A stretch of 64,000 nt of DNA from NCBI GenBank assembly GCA_965246745.1, contig OZ251980.1, positions 2,914,001-2,978,000 of the forward strand. Reading direction: 5' to 3'. How positions within the stretch are numbered: the first letter of the stretch is position 1; every line of letters begins with the position of its first letter. Position numbers and translations under genes: made by a program. The notes under the pieces are model-generated. The model saw only the letters and a program-made list of their open reading frames with translations, was not told the DNA's origin and did no database searches. The stretch is from JANXMY01 sp965246745 (lineage in GTDB: Bacteria > Armatimonadota > Armatimonadia > Armatimonadales > Capsulimonadaceae). Positions 16,073-24,288 of the stretch are shown piece after piece.

Positions 16073-17047
16073 ATGAACGCACAGCGGCTGCGGCCCCTCG
16101 GGGTCGGCGACATCTTTGACGAAGGCTTTGATCTGTACAAGCGAAACTTTGCGTTTCTGCTGCTGGCGACGGTCGCGCTGGTCGTGCCGCTCGACATCGG
16201 GCTGGCGGCGCTGTCCCCGCGCCTGCTGCCGGCGGTCTTCAGCCTGCTTGATTTGACAAGTCAGTCCGATGCGTTCGGGCTGTGGCTGGTGACTGTGCTG
16301 ACCAAAACCGCGCTTTACCTGCCGCTGTACCTCGTCGCGCTCGGCCCGGTGATGCTGTCGGCGTCGGCCAAGTACCTGGACCAGAATATCACCGTGGAAG
16401 CGGCATTCCGGGTCTGCGGGCGTCGTCTGCCCGGCCTGCTGATGCTGGGCCTTTTCGCCGGGATAATTTTGGCGCTGAGCCTGCTGCCCTGCGGCCTGCT
16501 GTGGCTGCCGGCGGCGACCCTGCTTTTGTTTGCGCTGCCTGCGCTTCTTGTGGAGGGACTGCGGCCGGTCGGCGCGATGCGGCGCTCGGCGGCGCTCGGC
16601 GGCGGCTACGGCCTGCGAACCTTCGGCTGCCTGCTGCTGCTCGGCGCGACATTGTTCACGGTCGGTCTCGGCCTGCGCCTGCCGCTGGCGTATTTGGTAG
16701 ACACGGTGCTGAATATCGCGCCGGGCGCGGCGGCGTTTTACAGCGGTGTGGACAGCGGCGGCGCGGGCGGGACCGCCCAGCAGCAGGCGGTCGCGCTTCT
16801 GAGCGGCGGCTTGGCCCACCTGCTTCTGCTGCCGTTCGCCGCGTGCGTCGTCACCGTGCTATATTACGACCTGCGGATACGAAAAGAAGGCGTGGACATT
16901 GAATTGCTGGCGCTGGACCTCGGGTATCCGCCGCTGTCCGCGCTGGGGCCGTTTCTGCCGCCGGTGCCGACCTTTCAGATGCGTCTCGGCTTGCCGCCGG
17001 GCCGGCCCCCGGCGGCGATGCCGCCGGGCGGAGGCCCGCCCAAATGA
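16073..17047 (+). CDS. Polytopic membrane protein (YciC/DUF7544-like)
   Basis: 324 residues with about six hydrophobic helices. It begins LRPLGVGDIFDEGFDLYKRNF, the opening typical of 'glycerophosphoryl diester phosphodiesterase membrane domain' or YciC-like proteins, which have no catalytic site. The C-terminal tail is Pro/Gly-rich and probably cytoplasmic. It overlaps the next gene by 4 bases (ATGA). Such proteins often sit before DUF4129 genes, as here. Confidence 0.7.
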   Translation: MNAQRLRPLGVGDIFDEGFDLYKRNFAFLLLATVALVVPLDIGLAALSPRLLPAVFSLLDLTSQSDAFGLWLVTVLTKTALYLPLYLVALGPVMLSASAKYLDQNITVEAAFRVCGRRLPGLLMLGLFAGIILALSLLPCGLLWLPAATLLLFALPALLVEGLRPVGAMRRSAALGGGYGLRTFGCLLLLGATLFTVGLGLRLPLAYLVDTVLNIAPGAAAFYSGVDSGGAGGTAQQQAVALLSGGLAHLLLLPFAACVVTVLYYDLRIRKEGVDIELLALDLGYPPLSALGPFLPPVPTFQMRLGLPPGRPPAAMPPGGGPPK

Positions 17048-18093
17048 TCAAAGAGCTGATCAAAGTGAGCGCGGTGCTTTCGGTCCTGCTTTGGCTGGGC
17101 CTTGCTCCGGTCGGCGCGGAAACCCCGCAGCAGTATGACGCCGCGCTGGCGCAGGTGCAGCGGGCGATAGACCGGCAGCAGACCGCGCTGGAAGCCGGCG
17201 TGATCTCGCCGGGGCCGTCGCCGTCGCTGGTCGCGCAGCAGGCGCTCGGGCCGATCCATTCGGTTTCCCTGCCGGGGCGGGCACCGATCCTAGTCAACCC
17301 CGCGCCGCTGATTGCCGCCGTCGCCGCTGCCGAGGCAGGCAAAGACCCCGAAGCGAAAACCAGCGCGTTGGACGCGCTGAGCGGGCAGATTGCGCTGCTG
17401 CGGCAGTCTTTGCAGCCGTCTTCAAGCGCCGCGCCGGCGGTGTCCGAGGCCGAAAGCTCGGCGCGGGCCGTGCTGGCCCGGCCTGAGTTTGCCGCCGACC
17501 CGCCTCCGCCGCCGTCGCTGGCCGACAAAATCGCCGCCTGGCTGGACAAGCTGTTTCAGCCGCGCCGGCCCGCGCCGGCGTCGCGCCCGGTGAGCATCAA
17601 CCCGGCCATCATCAAAGGCATTTTGATCGCCATTGCCATTGCGGCCTTTGCTCTGCTGGTCTGGATACTCGTGCAGGCGGTCGGGCGGCGCGACGCGCGG
17701 GTGCGGCCGCTGGCGCTCGACGAAACCGAGACGGTTTTGGTGGAAGCGCGGGACAACAACAGCCTGCTGGCGCTGGCCGAGCAGCAGGCGAAAAACGGCG
17801 ACTACCGGCGGGCGTTCCGCCTCGTGTACCTGGCCGCGCTGGTGTCCCTCGACACCGACGGCGTGCTGCGCTTTGACCGCTCCAAGACCAACTGGGAATA
17901 CCTGCGGGCGCTGCGCGGGTCGGGCCGCAGTGACCTGTACGCGGCGATGACCCCGCTGACCCGCGAGTTTGACCAAGTCTGGTATGGCCTCGCGCCGGCC
18001 AATGCCGCGCAGTACGCGTGGGCGCGGACGCAGTACGACGCGCTGCTTGCGCCGCCTGCGCCGGCATCCCCGGAGGCCGCCGCCCATGCGTAA
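17044..18093 (+). CDS. DUF4129-containing membrane protein
   Basis: 349 residues: signal sequence (VSAVLSVLLWLGLAPVGA), an extracytoplasmic Ala/Pro-rich region to about residue 180, one membrane helix (GILIAIAIAAFALLVWILVQ, about 195-215), and a cytoplasmic C-terminal DUF4129 domain (GDYRRAFRLVYLAALVSLD... and DLYAAMTPLTREFDQVWYG). DUF4129 proteins accompany MoxR ATPases, DUF58 proteins and transglutaminases in envelope-associated clusters. It is coupled to the genes on both sides by overlaps. Confidence 0.75.
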   Translation: MIKELIKVSAVLSVLLWLGLAPVGAETPQQYDAALAQVQRAIDRQQTALEAGVISPGPSPSLVAQQALGPIHSVSLPGRAPILVNPAPLIAAVAAAEAGKDPEAKTSALDALSGQIALLRQSLQPSSSAAPAVSEAESSARAVLARPEFAADPPPPPSLADKIAAWLDKLFQPRRPAPASRPVSINPAIIKGILIAIAIAAFALLVWILVQAVGRRDARVRPLALDETETVLVEARDNNSLLALAEQQAKNGDYRRAFRLVYLAALVSLDTDGVLRFDRSKTNWEYLRALRGSGRSDLYAAMTPLTREFDQVWYGLAPANAAQYAWARTQYDALLAPPAPASPEAAAHA

Positions 18094-19354
18094 CTCGCGC
18101 GACCTGACGGCGGTGTTTCTTTTGCTGGCTGTTTTTGTCGCCGGCGGCCTGCTGCTCGGCGGGCGCGGCCCGAGGGCCGCCCGCCTGGCGGAGCGGGAAG
18201 AGCATTCCAGCCCGACGATCACCAACGACCGGGCTTCCGGCATGCGCGGGGCGTTTTTGTGGACCCGGCAGCTCGGCTACGACCCCGCCCCGTGGCGGCA
18301 GCCCTGGTCCCGCTTGTCGGCGGGCGACGACGGCGTGCTGCTGATCGCCGACCCGGCCGCCGGCCTCGGGTTTTCGCTTTCGGGCCGGGCCGACGACGCC
18401 GCGACCGAGTTGTCCCCGAAGGACGCCGTTCGCCTGCGCCGCTGGCTTGGCGGCGGGCACACGGCGATCCTGCTGTCGTCGCGCCTCGCCGCCGGGGCGA
18501 GTCACGGCGGCGCAAACGGCTCCGGCGACCCTGAGACCTTCGCCGATGCAATGGACTTGGTGGTCGAGTCGGCGTCGCCCGATACGGGCCGCACCGAGTT
18601 TTCTCCGCTTCAGCCGGTCGCCGATACCGCCGGCATGCTCAGCCTGCATTCCGAGGCGGCTTCGCGCATCCGGCGGACCCGGCCGGATGCGCTGGCGCTG
18701 TTCGGCGACCGCGCCGGCCCGCTTGCAGTGGTCGTTCCGGTCGGCAAAGGGCGCTTGGTGGCGGTTGCCGACGGCGCGGTCTTCTCCAACGGCCAGATGA
18801 CGCGCTCGGAAAACGCCGTGTTTCTCGCCGACCTGCTGGCGCACTATGGCCGGCCCGGCGGGCGGGTGTGGTTTGACGAGTACCATCACGGCGACGCGGC
18901 AGGCGACGGCGGCTCGGTGTGGGAGTATCTGGGCCGTCCCTTGCAGCTTGCTTTGATCCAGCTTTGCCTGGCGGGGCTGGGGCTGCTGACGCTGCTGGCG
19001 GTCCGGTTCGGCCCGCCGGCGGCGGCGGCAGGGAGGCAGGCCCGGTCGTCCGCCGATTATGTCGGCTCGCTGGCGTCGCTGTACCGCCGGGCGGGAGCGT
19101 CGCAGACGGCGCTGGAAACCCTGTACCGGCAGTTTCTGCGCGACATCTGCGGGCGGCTGGCCCTGCCGCCCGATGTGGATTTGGAGCGGCTGGCGGCGGT
19201 CGCCGCCCGGCGCGGCCAGATTGACCGGGAGCGTCTGCGCCGCCTGCTGGCGACCTGCGAGCTGCGGCTGGACGGCGGAAAAATCACGGAAGCCGAGCTG
19301 CTGGACTTGACCCGGCAGATGGAAAGCATCAGAAAGGACATCGGCATTGCCTGA
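18086..19354 (+). CDS. DUF4350-containing membrane protein
   Basis: 422 residues from ATG 18086, overlapping the previous stop by 8 bases. One N-terminal helix (LTAVFLLLAVFVAGGLLL) anchors a periplasmic DUF4350-type domain (SSPTITNDRASGMRGAFLW; GKGRLVAVADGAVFSNGQM; VWFDEYHHG). A second helix (LIQLCLAGLGLLTLLAV, about 290-308) and a cytoplasmic helical tail rich in LYRRAG/LYRQFLRD motifs follow. The EYHHG motif is a family hallmark. It is part of the MoxR cluster. Confidence 0.75.
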   Translation: MRNSRDLTAVFLLLAVFVAGGLLLGGRGPRAARLAEREEHSSPTITNDRASGMRGAFLWTRQLGYDPAPWRQPWSRLSAGDDGVLLIADPAAGLGFSLSGRADDAATELSPKDAVRLRRWLGGGHTAILLSSRLAAGASHGGANGSGDPETFADAMDLVVESASPDTGRTEFSPLQPVADTAGMLSLHSEAASRIRRTRPDALALFGDRAGPLAVVVPVGKGRLVAVADGAVFSNGQMTRSENAVFLADLLAHYGRPGGRVWFDEYHHGDAAGDGGSVWEYLGRPLQLALIQLCLAGLGLLTLLAVRFGPPAAAAGRQARSSADYVGSLASLYRRAGASQTALETLYRQFLRDICGRLALPPDVDLERLAAVAARRGQIDRERLRRLLATCELRLDGGKITEAELLDLTRQMESIRKDIGIA

Positions 19355-20450
19355 AAACGAAACAACGGAAATGACAGAAACACCGGCGACGGGCAGCGGA
19401 GCCGCGCCGTCGTGGGAAGCGCCGGCGCGGGACACCCCTTCGGTGAACTTTTTCACCCCGCCGCCGACAGAAACCGCCTCCACGCCGTCGTATCAGACCG
19501 GCGGGGAAGTGCAGCGGGTCGCAGAGGCCATCACCGCCGAAGTCCATAAAGCGGTAGTCGGGCAGGACGAGACCATTGAAAACGCGCTGGCCGGGCTGTT
19601 TGCCGACGGCCATGTGCTGCTCGAAGGCGTGCCGGGCACGGCCAAAACCCTGCTGGTTCGCGCCCTGGCGGCGGCGGTCTCCGGCGAGTTCAAGCGCATT
19701 CAGTTTACGCCGGATTTGATGCCGTCGGATATCACCGGCACGCGCATTTTTGACCAGCAGGCGATGGAGTTTGTGTTTAAGCCCGGCCCGCTCTTTACGG
19801 GCCTGCTGCTGGCCGACGAAATCAACCGGACCCCGCCGAAGACGCAGGCCGCGCTGCTCGAAGCCATGCAGGAGCACCGGGTGACGGTGGACGGCGAGAC
19901 CCATGCCCTGCCGCCGGTTTTCATGGTCTTTGCCACTCAGAACCCGATTGAGTTTGAGGGCACATACCCGCTGCCCGAGGCCCAATTAGACCGCTTCCTC
20001 TTGAAGCTGCTGGTGGCCTACCCGCCGCTGGACGCCGAGCAGGCCATTCTGCGGCGTGTCCATTCGGGCTTTGACGCCAACGACCTCGTGACGGCGGGGG
20101 TCAGGCCGGTCGCCGATGTCGCCGCGATTGAGCGCTGCCGGGCGCTGATCAAAAAAGTGCGCGTCGAAGAAGACATGTTCCAGTATATCACCAAGCTGGT
20201 GTCGGCGACCCGCGACCACCGCCAGCTTGTGCTCGGGGCCAGCCCGCGTGCCTCCATCGCGCTTCTCGGGGTCGGCAAAGCGCTGGCCGCCATGCGGGGC
20301 CGCGACTTTCTCATTCCCGACGACATCAAGGCCATCGCCCCGGCGACCCTGCGCCACCGCCTGCTGCTCCGCCCTGAAGCCGAGATTGAGGGGGTCAGCG
20401 CCGACCGGGTGATTGAGAACATTTTGGACGGCCTCGAGGTGCCCCGCTGA
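19347..20450 (+). CDS. MoxR-family AAA+ ATPase
   Basis: 367 residues from TTG 19347, which has AAAGGA eight bases upstream. The N-terminal ~45 residues are disordered. The AAA_3 core follows: Walker A GVPGTAKTLL (about 92), Walker B LLADEINRTPPKTQAALLEAM (about 150), sensor MVFATQNPIEFEGTYPLPEAQLDRF (about 190), and the helical lid with ASPRASIALL. MoxR proteins act as chaperone ATPases that mature partner complexes, usually with a VWA or DUF58 protein; none is encoded beside it here. Confidence 0.92.
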   Translation: MPENETTEMTETPATGSGAAPSWEAPARDTPSVNFFTPPPTETASTPSYQTGGEVQRVAEAITAEVHKAVVGQDETIENALAGLFADGHVLLEGVPGTAKTLLVRALAAAVSGEFKRIQFTPDLMPSDITGTRIFDQQAMEFVFKPGPLFTGLLLADEINRTPPKTQAALLEAMQEHRVTVDGETHALPPVFMVFATQNPIEFEGTYPLPEAQLDRFLLKLLVAYPPLDAEQAILRRVHSGFDANDLVTAGVRPVADVAAIERCRALIKKVRVEEDMFQYITKLVSATRDHRQLVLGASPRASIALLGVGKALAAMRGRDFLIPDDIKAIAPATLRHRLLLRPEAEIEGVSADRVIENILDGLEVPR

Positions 20451-20460
20451 AAGACTTTGA

Positions 20461-21333
20461 TTGAACTATAAAATCTCGCACATGACCCGGTACGACTACG
20501 ATGCCCCGCTGTCCGGCGAGTGCTTCATGGAAGCACGCCTGCGGCCCCTGACCGTGCCCGGCGAGCAGACCTGCCGGTCGTATGCGATTTCTGTGGACCC
20601 GCCGGCGTCAATTTTCAGCTACGAGCAAAAAGGGCAGATGGGCCAAGTCAACCACTTTGTCCTGCGCGGCGAGCCGTACCGGCAGCTCACGATCCATGCC
20701 GACTCGGAAGTAGAAACGTTCGGCGTCAACCCGTTCGAGGGCCTCAATTTACTCGCCGAAGACTGGCCGCTGCTGGCGGGCCAAGCCTTGTGCGACCAGT
20801 GCGCCGAGTTTCTCGCCCCGACCCCGCTGGTACCGCTTTTCGGCCCCTGGCCCGGCCCGGCGGCCCAGCCGAGTGTTCTCGCTTACGCGCAGGCGCTGTC
20901 AAGTGAAATCTATCACGGGTTTGAGTATGTGCCCGGCGCGACCGACATTTTGACCCCGCTGTCGGCGTTTGTCGCCGGCAAGCGCGGGGTCTGCCAGGAC
21001 TACGCGCACCTGATGCTGTCCGCCGCCCGTTCGCGCGGCGTCCCCGCCCGCTACGTTTCCGGCTACATCTACGCCGGGGCGGGCGACGGCACGCTGGGGG
21101 CCGGCGCGACCCATGCGTGGGTGGAGATTTACCTGCCTCACGCCGGGGTCTGGAAAGGCTTCGACCCGACCAACAACATTTTGGTTTCCGGCAATCATAT
21201 CAAGATCGCCGTGGGCCGTGATTACGCCGATGTTCCCCCGACTAAAGGCTTGCTCCGTGCCGCCCCCGGCCGCCCCCTGCCGTCGGAAACGGCGCTGGTG
21301 GTGGAAGTGAGCGTGGGGCGGGTGGGGGAATAA
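20461..21333 (+). CDS. Transglutaminase-like cysteine protease-fold protein
   Basis: 290 residues from TTG 20461. A bacterial transglutaminase N-terminal domain (YKISHMTRYDYDAPLSGECF) is followed by the core: Cys in RGVCQDYAHLMLSAAR (about 180), His in GATHAWVEIYLP (about 218) and Asp in GFDPTNN (about 235) form the Cys-His-Asp triad. No signal peptide, so probably cytoplasmic. Last gene of the grpE-MoxR run; proteins of this kind typically accompany MoxR/DUF4129 clusters. Substrate unknown. Confidence 0.9.
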   Translation: MNYKISHMTRYDYDAPLSGECFMEARLRPLTVPGEQTCRSYAISVDPPASIFSYEQKGQMGQVNHFVLRGEPYRQLTIHADSEVETFGVNPFEGLNLLAEDWPLLAGQALCDQCAEFLAPTPLVPLFGPWPGPAAQPSVLAYAQALSSEIYHGFEYVPGATDILTPLSAFVAGKRGVCQDYAHLMLSAARSRGVPARYVSGYIYAGAGDGTLGAGATHAWVEIYLPHAGVWKGFDPTNNILVSGNHIKIAVGRDYADVPPTKGLLRAAPGRPLPSETALVVEVSVGRVGE

Positions 21334-21439
21334 AGAGAATAGAGGATTGAAAGAGATCAACAAAGGGCGTTAGTGTAAGAGTGTGAATGCGAGGGTGTGA
21401 ATATAACGAGGGCGTTTTGATGGTAACGAGGGCGTTCAC

Positions 21440-21634
21440 GCCCTCGTTACCGACGCCCTCGTTACCGACGCCCTCGTTACCGACGCCCTCGTTACCGACG
21501 CCCTCGTTACCGACGCCCTCGTTACCGACGCCCTCGTTACCGACGCCCTCGTTACCGACGCCCTCGTTACCGACGCCCTCGTTACCGACGCCCTCGTTAC
21601 CGACGCCCTCGTTACCGACGCCCTCGTTACCGAT
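21440..21634. repeat. 15-bp minisatellite, 13 copies
   Basis: Thirteen head-to-tail copies of GCCCTCGTTACCGAC (the last ends CGAT). The array is flanked by scattered GAGGGCGT words (21387-21440) and AACGCC/ACGCCCTCG words (21640-21665) that make the whole 21387-21665 block partly inverted-repetitive. Both strands read open because the unit is 15 bp, but no ribosome site or protein-like sequence suggests a gene. The AACGAGGGCGT word also builds the element at 36513. Confidence 0.95.
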
Positions 21635-21679
21635 TAACAAACGCCTTCGCATTCACGCCCTCGTCCTTGATGTCGCGGC

Positions 21680-23101
21680 CTAGTTCAAGATCGCCTTCGC
21701 GGCGGCGGACGGCATGCGCTCGACAACATGGACTTCGCGGCCCACGGTCGCCGTAAACTCAGACAAAGTCATATCATCGAGGAAGATGTCGCGGTCGGGG
21801 TCCCGAAGCATAATGGACGGCAAAACGACGCGCTCGCCGACCGCATCGCCCATGCGGTGCAGGGCGTCGGCCACGTCGCGGCCCGTGAGCAGCCCGGCAA
21901 TGCTGATGTTGCCCTCGAAAAATTTGTTATGCACGGCGCAGACATTGACAGTGAGGTTCTCGACCCGGTTGAACGTTTCGGCCAAATTGCCCAAAAACGG
22001 CGCGGCCAGCTCGCCGGTCACCAGCGTCGCCGTGCGCGGCTTCGGCAGGCGGGCCGGCAGCTTTTTCGCGACTTTTTGGACATCGTCTTGAAAGAGGCGC
22101 ACCATGCCGACGCCGTCTTCTAATTGCGGAAAGCCTTCATACTGCCGGGCGGCAGGGACTTCCCGCCCGGCGGCCAGGTAAAACTCGTCGCTGAGAAACA
22201 CAAAGTTCGTGCCGAGGACCTTGCGGTACTTAGCCCGCCACTGTTCGGCCTCGTCCACCAAAGCCCGCGAGAAGTCAGGGGAGCACGTCGTCAGCGCGGC
22301 CAGCCGGTCCCGAAACTGAGTCAGGCCGACCGGGACAACCGCGACCGACAGCACGCCGCCGTAAGTTTCCCGCGCTTCCGGGTGAAGCTGCGCCAGCTCG
22401 CGGACTGTTTGCTCAAGCTGCTCGCCGTCGTTGTAGCCGGGGCACAGCACGACCTGGCCGTGGATTTGGATTTTGGCGTCGGCCAGCATTTGGAGGCGCG
22501 GAAGGATCGGCTCGGGGCCTTTCCGGCCCAGCATCCGCCCGCGCACTTCGGGGTTGGTGGCATGCACTGAGACAAACAGCGGGGACAGTTTTTGGTCCAC
22601 AACGCGCTGGAACTCGGCCTCGCCCATGTTGGTCAGCGTGAGATAATTGCCGTGCAGGAACGACAATCGGTAATCGTCGTCTTTGATATACAGCGAAGGC
22701 CGCAGGCCCTTCGGCTGCTGGTACAAAAAGCAGAAGACGCATTTGTTTTTGCAGATATGAACGCGGTCGAAGAGGTCGTCGCCGAACTCGATGCCCAGGT
22801 CTTCATCGTAGCCTTTGGCAATCTCAAAGTGCAGCGGCTCGGCGCCATCGCGCAGCATGTCGAGCGTCACAGTCTCGCCCGCCGACAAAAACGCAAAGTC
22901 TACAATATCTAAAACCGGCTGACCGTTGACATGGGTGATGGTATCGCCGAGCCGAACGCCCGCGAGGTCCGCCGGGCTGCCCGGCTCGAGCGCCAGCACC
23001 TTTGCCCGCTCCGCTTTGGCTTTCGGGGTAACGACTTTTTCATCGGCCATCGGCAGCGAGAGCATCTTGCCGCCGACAAAACTTTCGGTATTCATTGCCA
23101 T
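21680..23101 (-). CDS. DUF512 family radical-SAM-like FeS protein with PDZ domain
   Basis: 473 residues. The N-terminal PDZ-like domain (LALEPGSPADLAGVRLGDTITHVNG, about 35-60) is followed by the CxxxCxxC cluster site CKNKCVFCFL (about 118-127), the DDYRLSFLHGNYLTLTNM segment and the C-terminal DUF512 domain (VVPVGLTQFRDRL and later). This fits the conserved 'DUF512/YtgP-type FeS oxidoreductase' family, whose reaction is not established. A TATACT box (23115-23110) lies 8 bases before the ATG, so the mRNA is probably leaderless. Confidence 0.9.
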   Translation of the reverse strand: MAMNTESFVGGKMLSLPMADEKVVTPKAKAERAKVLALEPGSPADLAGVRLGDTITHVNGQPVLDIVDFAFLSAGETVTLDMLRDGAEPLHFEIAKGYDEDLGIEFGDDLFDRVHICKNKCVFCFLYQQPKGLRPSLYIKDDDYRLSFLHGNYLTLTNMGEAEFQRVVDQKLSPLFVSVHATNPEVRGRMLGRKGPEPILPRLQMLADAKIQIHGQVVLCPGYNDGEQLEQTVRELAQLHPEARETYGGVLSVAVVPVGLTQFRDRLAALTTCSPDFSRALVDEAEQWRAKYRKVLGTNFVFLSDEFYLAAGREVPAARQYEGFPQLEDGVGMVRLFQDDVQKVAKKLPARLPKPRTATLVTGELAAPFLGNLAETFNRVENLTVNVCAVHNKFFEGNISIAGLLTGRDVADALHRMGDAVGERVVLPSIMLRDPDRDIFLDDMTLSEFTATVGREVHVVERMPSAAAKAILN

Positions 23102-23161
23102 AACGCTTTAGTATACCCGGAAATGGATAACCGGCACTTTCAGCGCCGGTCTCGGTGCCCG

Positions 23162-23217
23162 GCAACTTTTCGGACGCGCCCGTGTCGTAATAGGTTATAT
23201 GTCGTATTAGGTTAGAT
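23162..23217 (+). promoter_or_regulatory. Putative ECF promoter and 17-bp tandem repeat
   Basis: GCAACTT (23162-23168) could be an ECF -35 box with GTCGTAA (23184-23190) as -10. Two 17-bp near-copies, GTCGTAATAGGTTATAT (23184-23200) and GTCGTATTAGGTTAGAT (23201-23217), follow directly and could be operator sites. Proposed by pattern only. Confidence 0.4.
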
Positions 23218-23236
23218 GTAAGGAAAGTGTCGCTTC

Positions 23237-23896
23237 ATGCCGCCTGACCGCCCGCCCTGGACCCACTTTCCGGCCCTCCCGCGCCTTGACCCCGATTTGG
23301 CGCTGGTGCGGCAGTTCCGGGCGACCGCCAGCCCGGCGGTGTTTGAGATTTTGTTTCGGAAGTACCAGACCACGGTGTTCAGCGTCGTGTCCCGCATGGT
23401 CGGCGGCGAGGATGCCTACGACTTGACCCAGGAGATTTTCGTGCGTGCCCTGCGCTCCCTGCCGTCGTTTAAAGGCGACTGCAAGTTTCGGACCTGGCTT
23501 CTGACCATCGCCCGCAATGTCTGCCTGAACCATCTGCGGGATCGCAAAGCGCGGCTCGGGATCGAGGCGGGGTCTTTGGACGAAGACCCTGACACGCCCG
23601 GCTTTATCCCGGAGCCGGCGGACCCGGCCGCCGACATTGCCAAAATCGCCGAAGTGCGCGAATTGCAGCGCACCGTAGACCGGGTGCTGGCGCTGCTGTC
23701 CGACGAGCAGCGCCTGCTGATTACCCTGCGCGACTTGCAGGGCTTATCGTATGAAGAAATCGAGCAGATCATGGACCTCAGTCCCGTCAACGTAAAATCG
23801 AAGCTGCACCGGGCGCGGCTGGCGTTTAAAGTCAAATTCCAGCCGTTTTTGGACCAAGTCAGCCCGGACCTCGACCTCGGAGGGCGCTCCCAATGA
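23237..23896 (+). CDS. ECF-type RNA polymerase sigma factor
   Basis: 219 residues. Region 2 (FEILFRKYQTTVFSVVSRMVGGEDAYDLTQEIFVRAL, about 35-75) includes the DLTQE core-binding motif, and TWLLTIARNVCLNHLRDRK is region 2.4. Region 4 (LSDEQRLLITLRDLQGLSYEEIEQIMDLSPVNVKSKLHRAR, about 155-195) binds the -35 box. The stop overlaps the downstream anti-sigma-like gene by 4 bases, the usual arrangement for an ECF sigma and its regulator. Confidence 0.93.
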   Translation: MPPDRPPWTHFPALPRLDPDLALVRQFRATASPAVFEILFRKYQTTVFSVVSRMVGGEDAYDLTQEIFVRALRSLPSFKGDCKFRTWLLTIARNVCLNHLRDRKARLGIEAGSLDEDPDTPGFIPEPADPAADIAKIAEVRELQRTVDRVLALLSDEQRLLITLRDLQGLSYEEIEQIMDLSPVNVKSKLHRARLAFKVKFQPFLDQVSPDLDLGGRSQ

Positions 23897-24288
23897 CACG
23901 CGAGCCAATGACACGCGAAGACGCGCGGGCGCGGTTCTCGGACTACCTGGAAAACACGCTCCCGCCGAGCGACCGGGATCGCCTGCAAGCGTATCTGGCC
24001 GCGCAGCCCGACGCCGCCGCCGAGCTGATTGCGCTGGAGCGCACCCTGTCGCTCCTGCACCGCCTGCCGGCGCGGGAGCCGACCCTGGATGTGTGGCACG
24101 AGATTTTGCCGGAGATCGAGCAGCTCCGCGCCGAGCGCCGCCAAAGCCTGCCGACCCGCCTGCGCGGCCACTGGGCCGTCGTCATGGCCTCGGTCGCCGA
24201 AGGCGTCATTTTATGGACCCATGCGCTGGCCCGCCGCGCCCACGCGCGGTTTGCGCCGCACCTGCACCCGAGGGAGGAAAAAACGTGA
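23893..24288 (+). CDS. Probable anti-sigma factor
   Basis: 131 residues. The N-terminal part (ARFSDYLENTLPPSDRDRLQAYLAAQPDAA) resembles the ZAS/zf-HC2 anti-sigma fold, with Cys and His ligands missing. A hydrophobic stretch (GHWAVVMASVAEGVILWTH, about 95-113) may be a membrane helix. Identity rests mainly on the 4-base overlap with the sigma gene. Two ATG codons lie in a 15-base duplication (ATGACACGCGA twice), so translation may start at 23893 or 23908. Confidence 0.65.
   Translation: MTREPMTREDARARFSDYLENTLPPSDRDRLQAYLAAQPDAAAELIALERTLSLLHRLPAREPTLDVWHEILPEIEQLRAERRQSLPTRLRGHWAVVMASVAEGVILWTHALARRAHARFAPHLHPREEKT

Noticed and set aside
17612..19483. 623-codon minus-strand open frame opposite the DUF4129/DUF4350 genes
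   Set aside because: Composition of an antisense shadow, no ribosome site, crosses two real genes.
21440..21634. CRISPR array
   Set aside because: The 15-bp units are contiguous with no spacers, and there are no cas genes.
21387..21683. Apparent TPSLP-repeat and GNEGV-repeat proteins on the two strands of the minisatellite
   Set aside because: A 15-bp unit is open in every frame by chance; no start signals or protein-like flanks.
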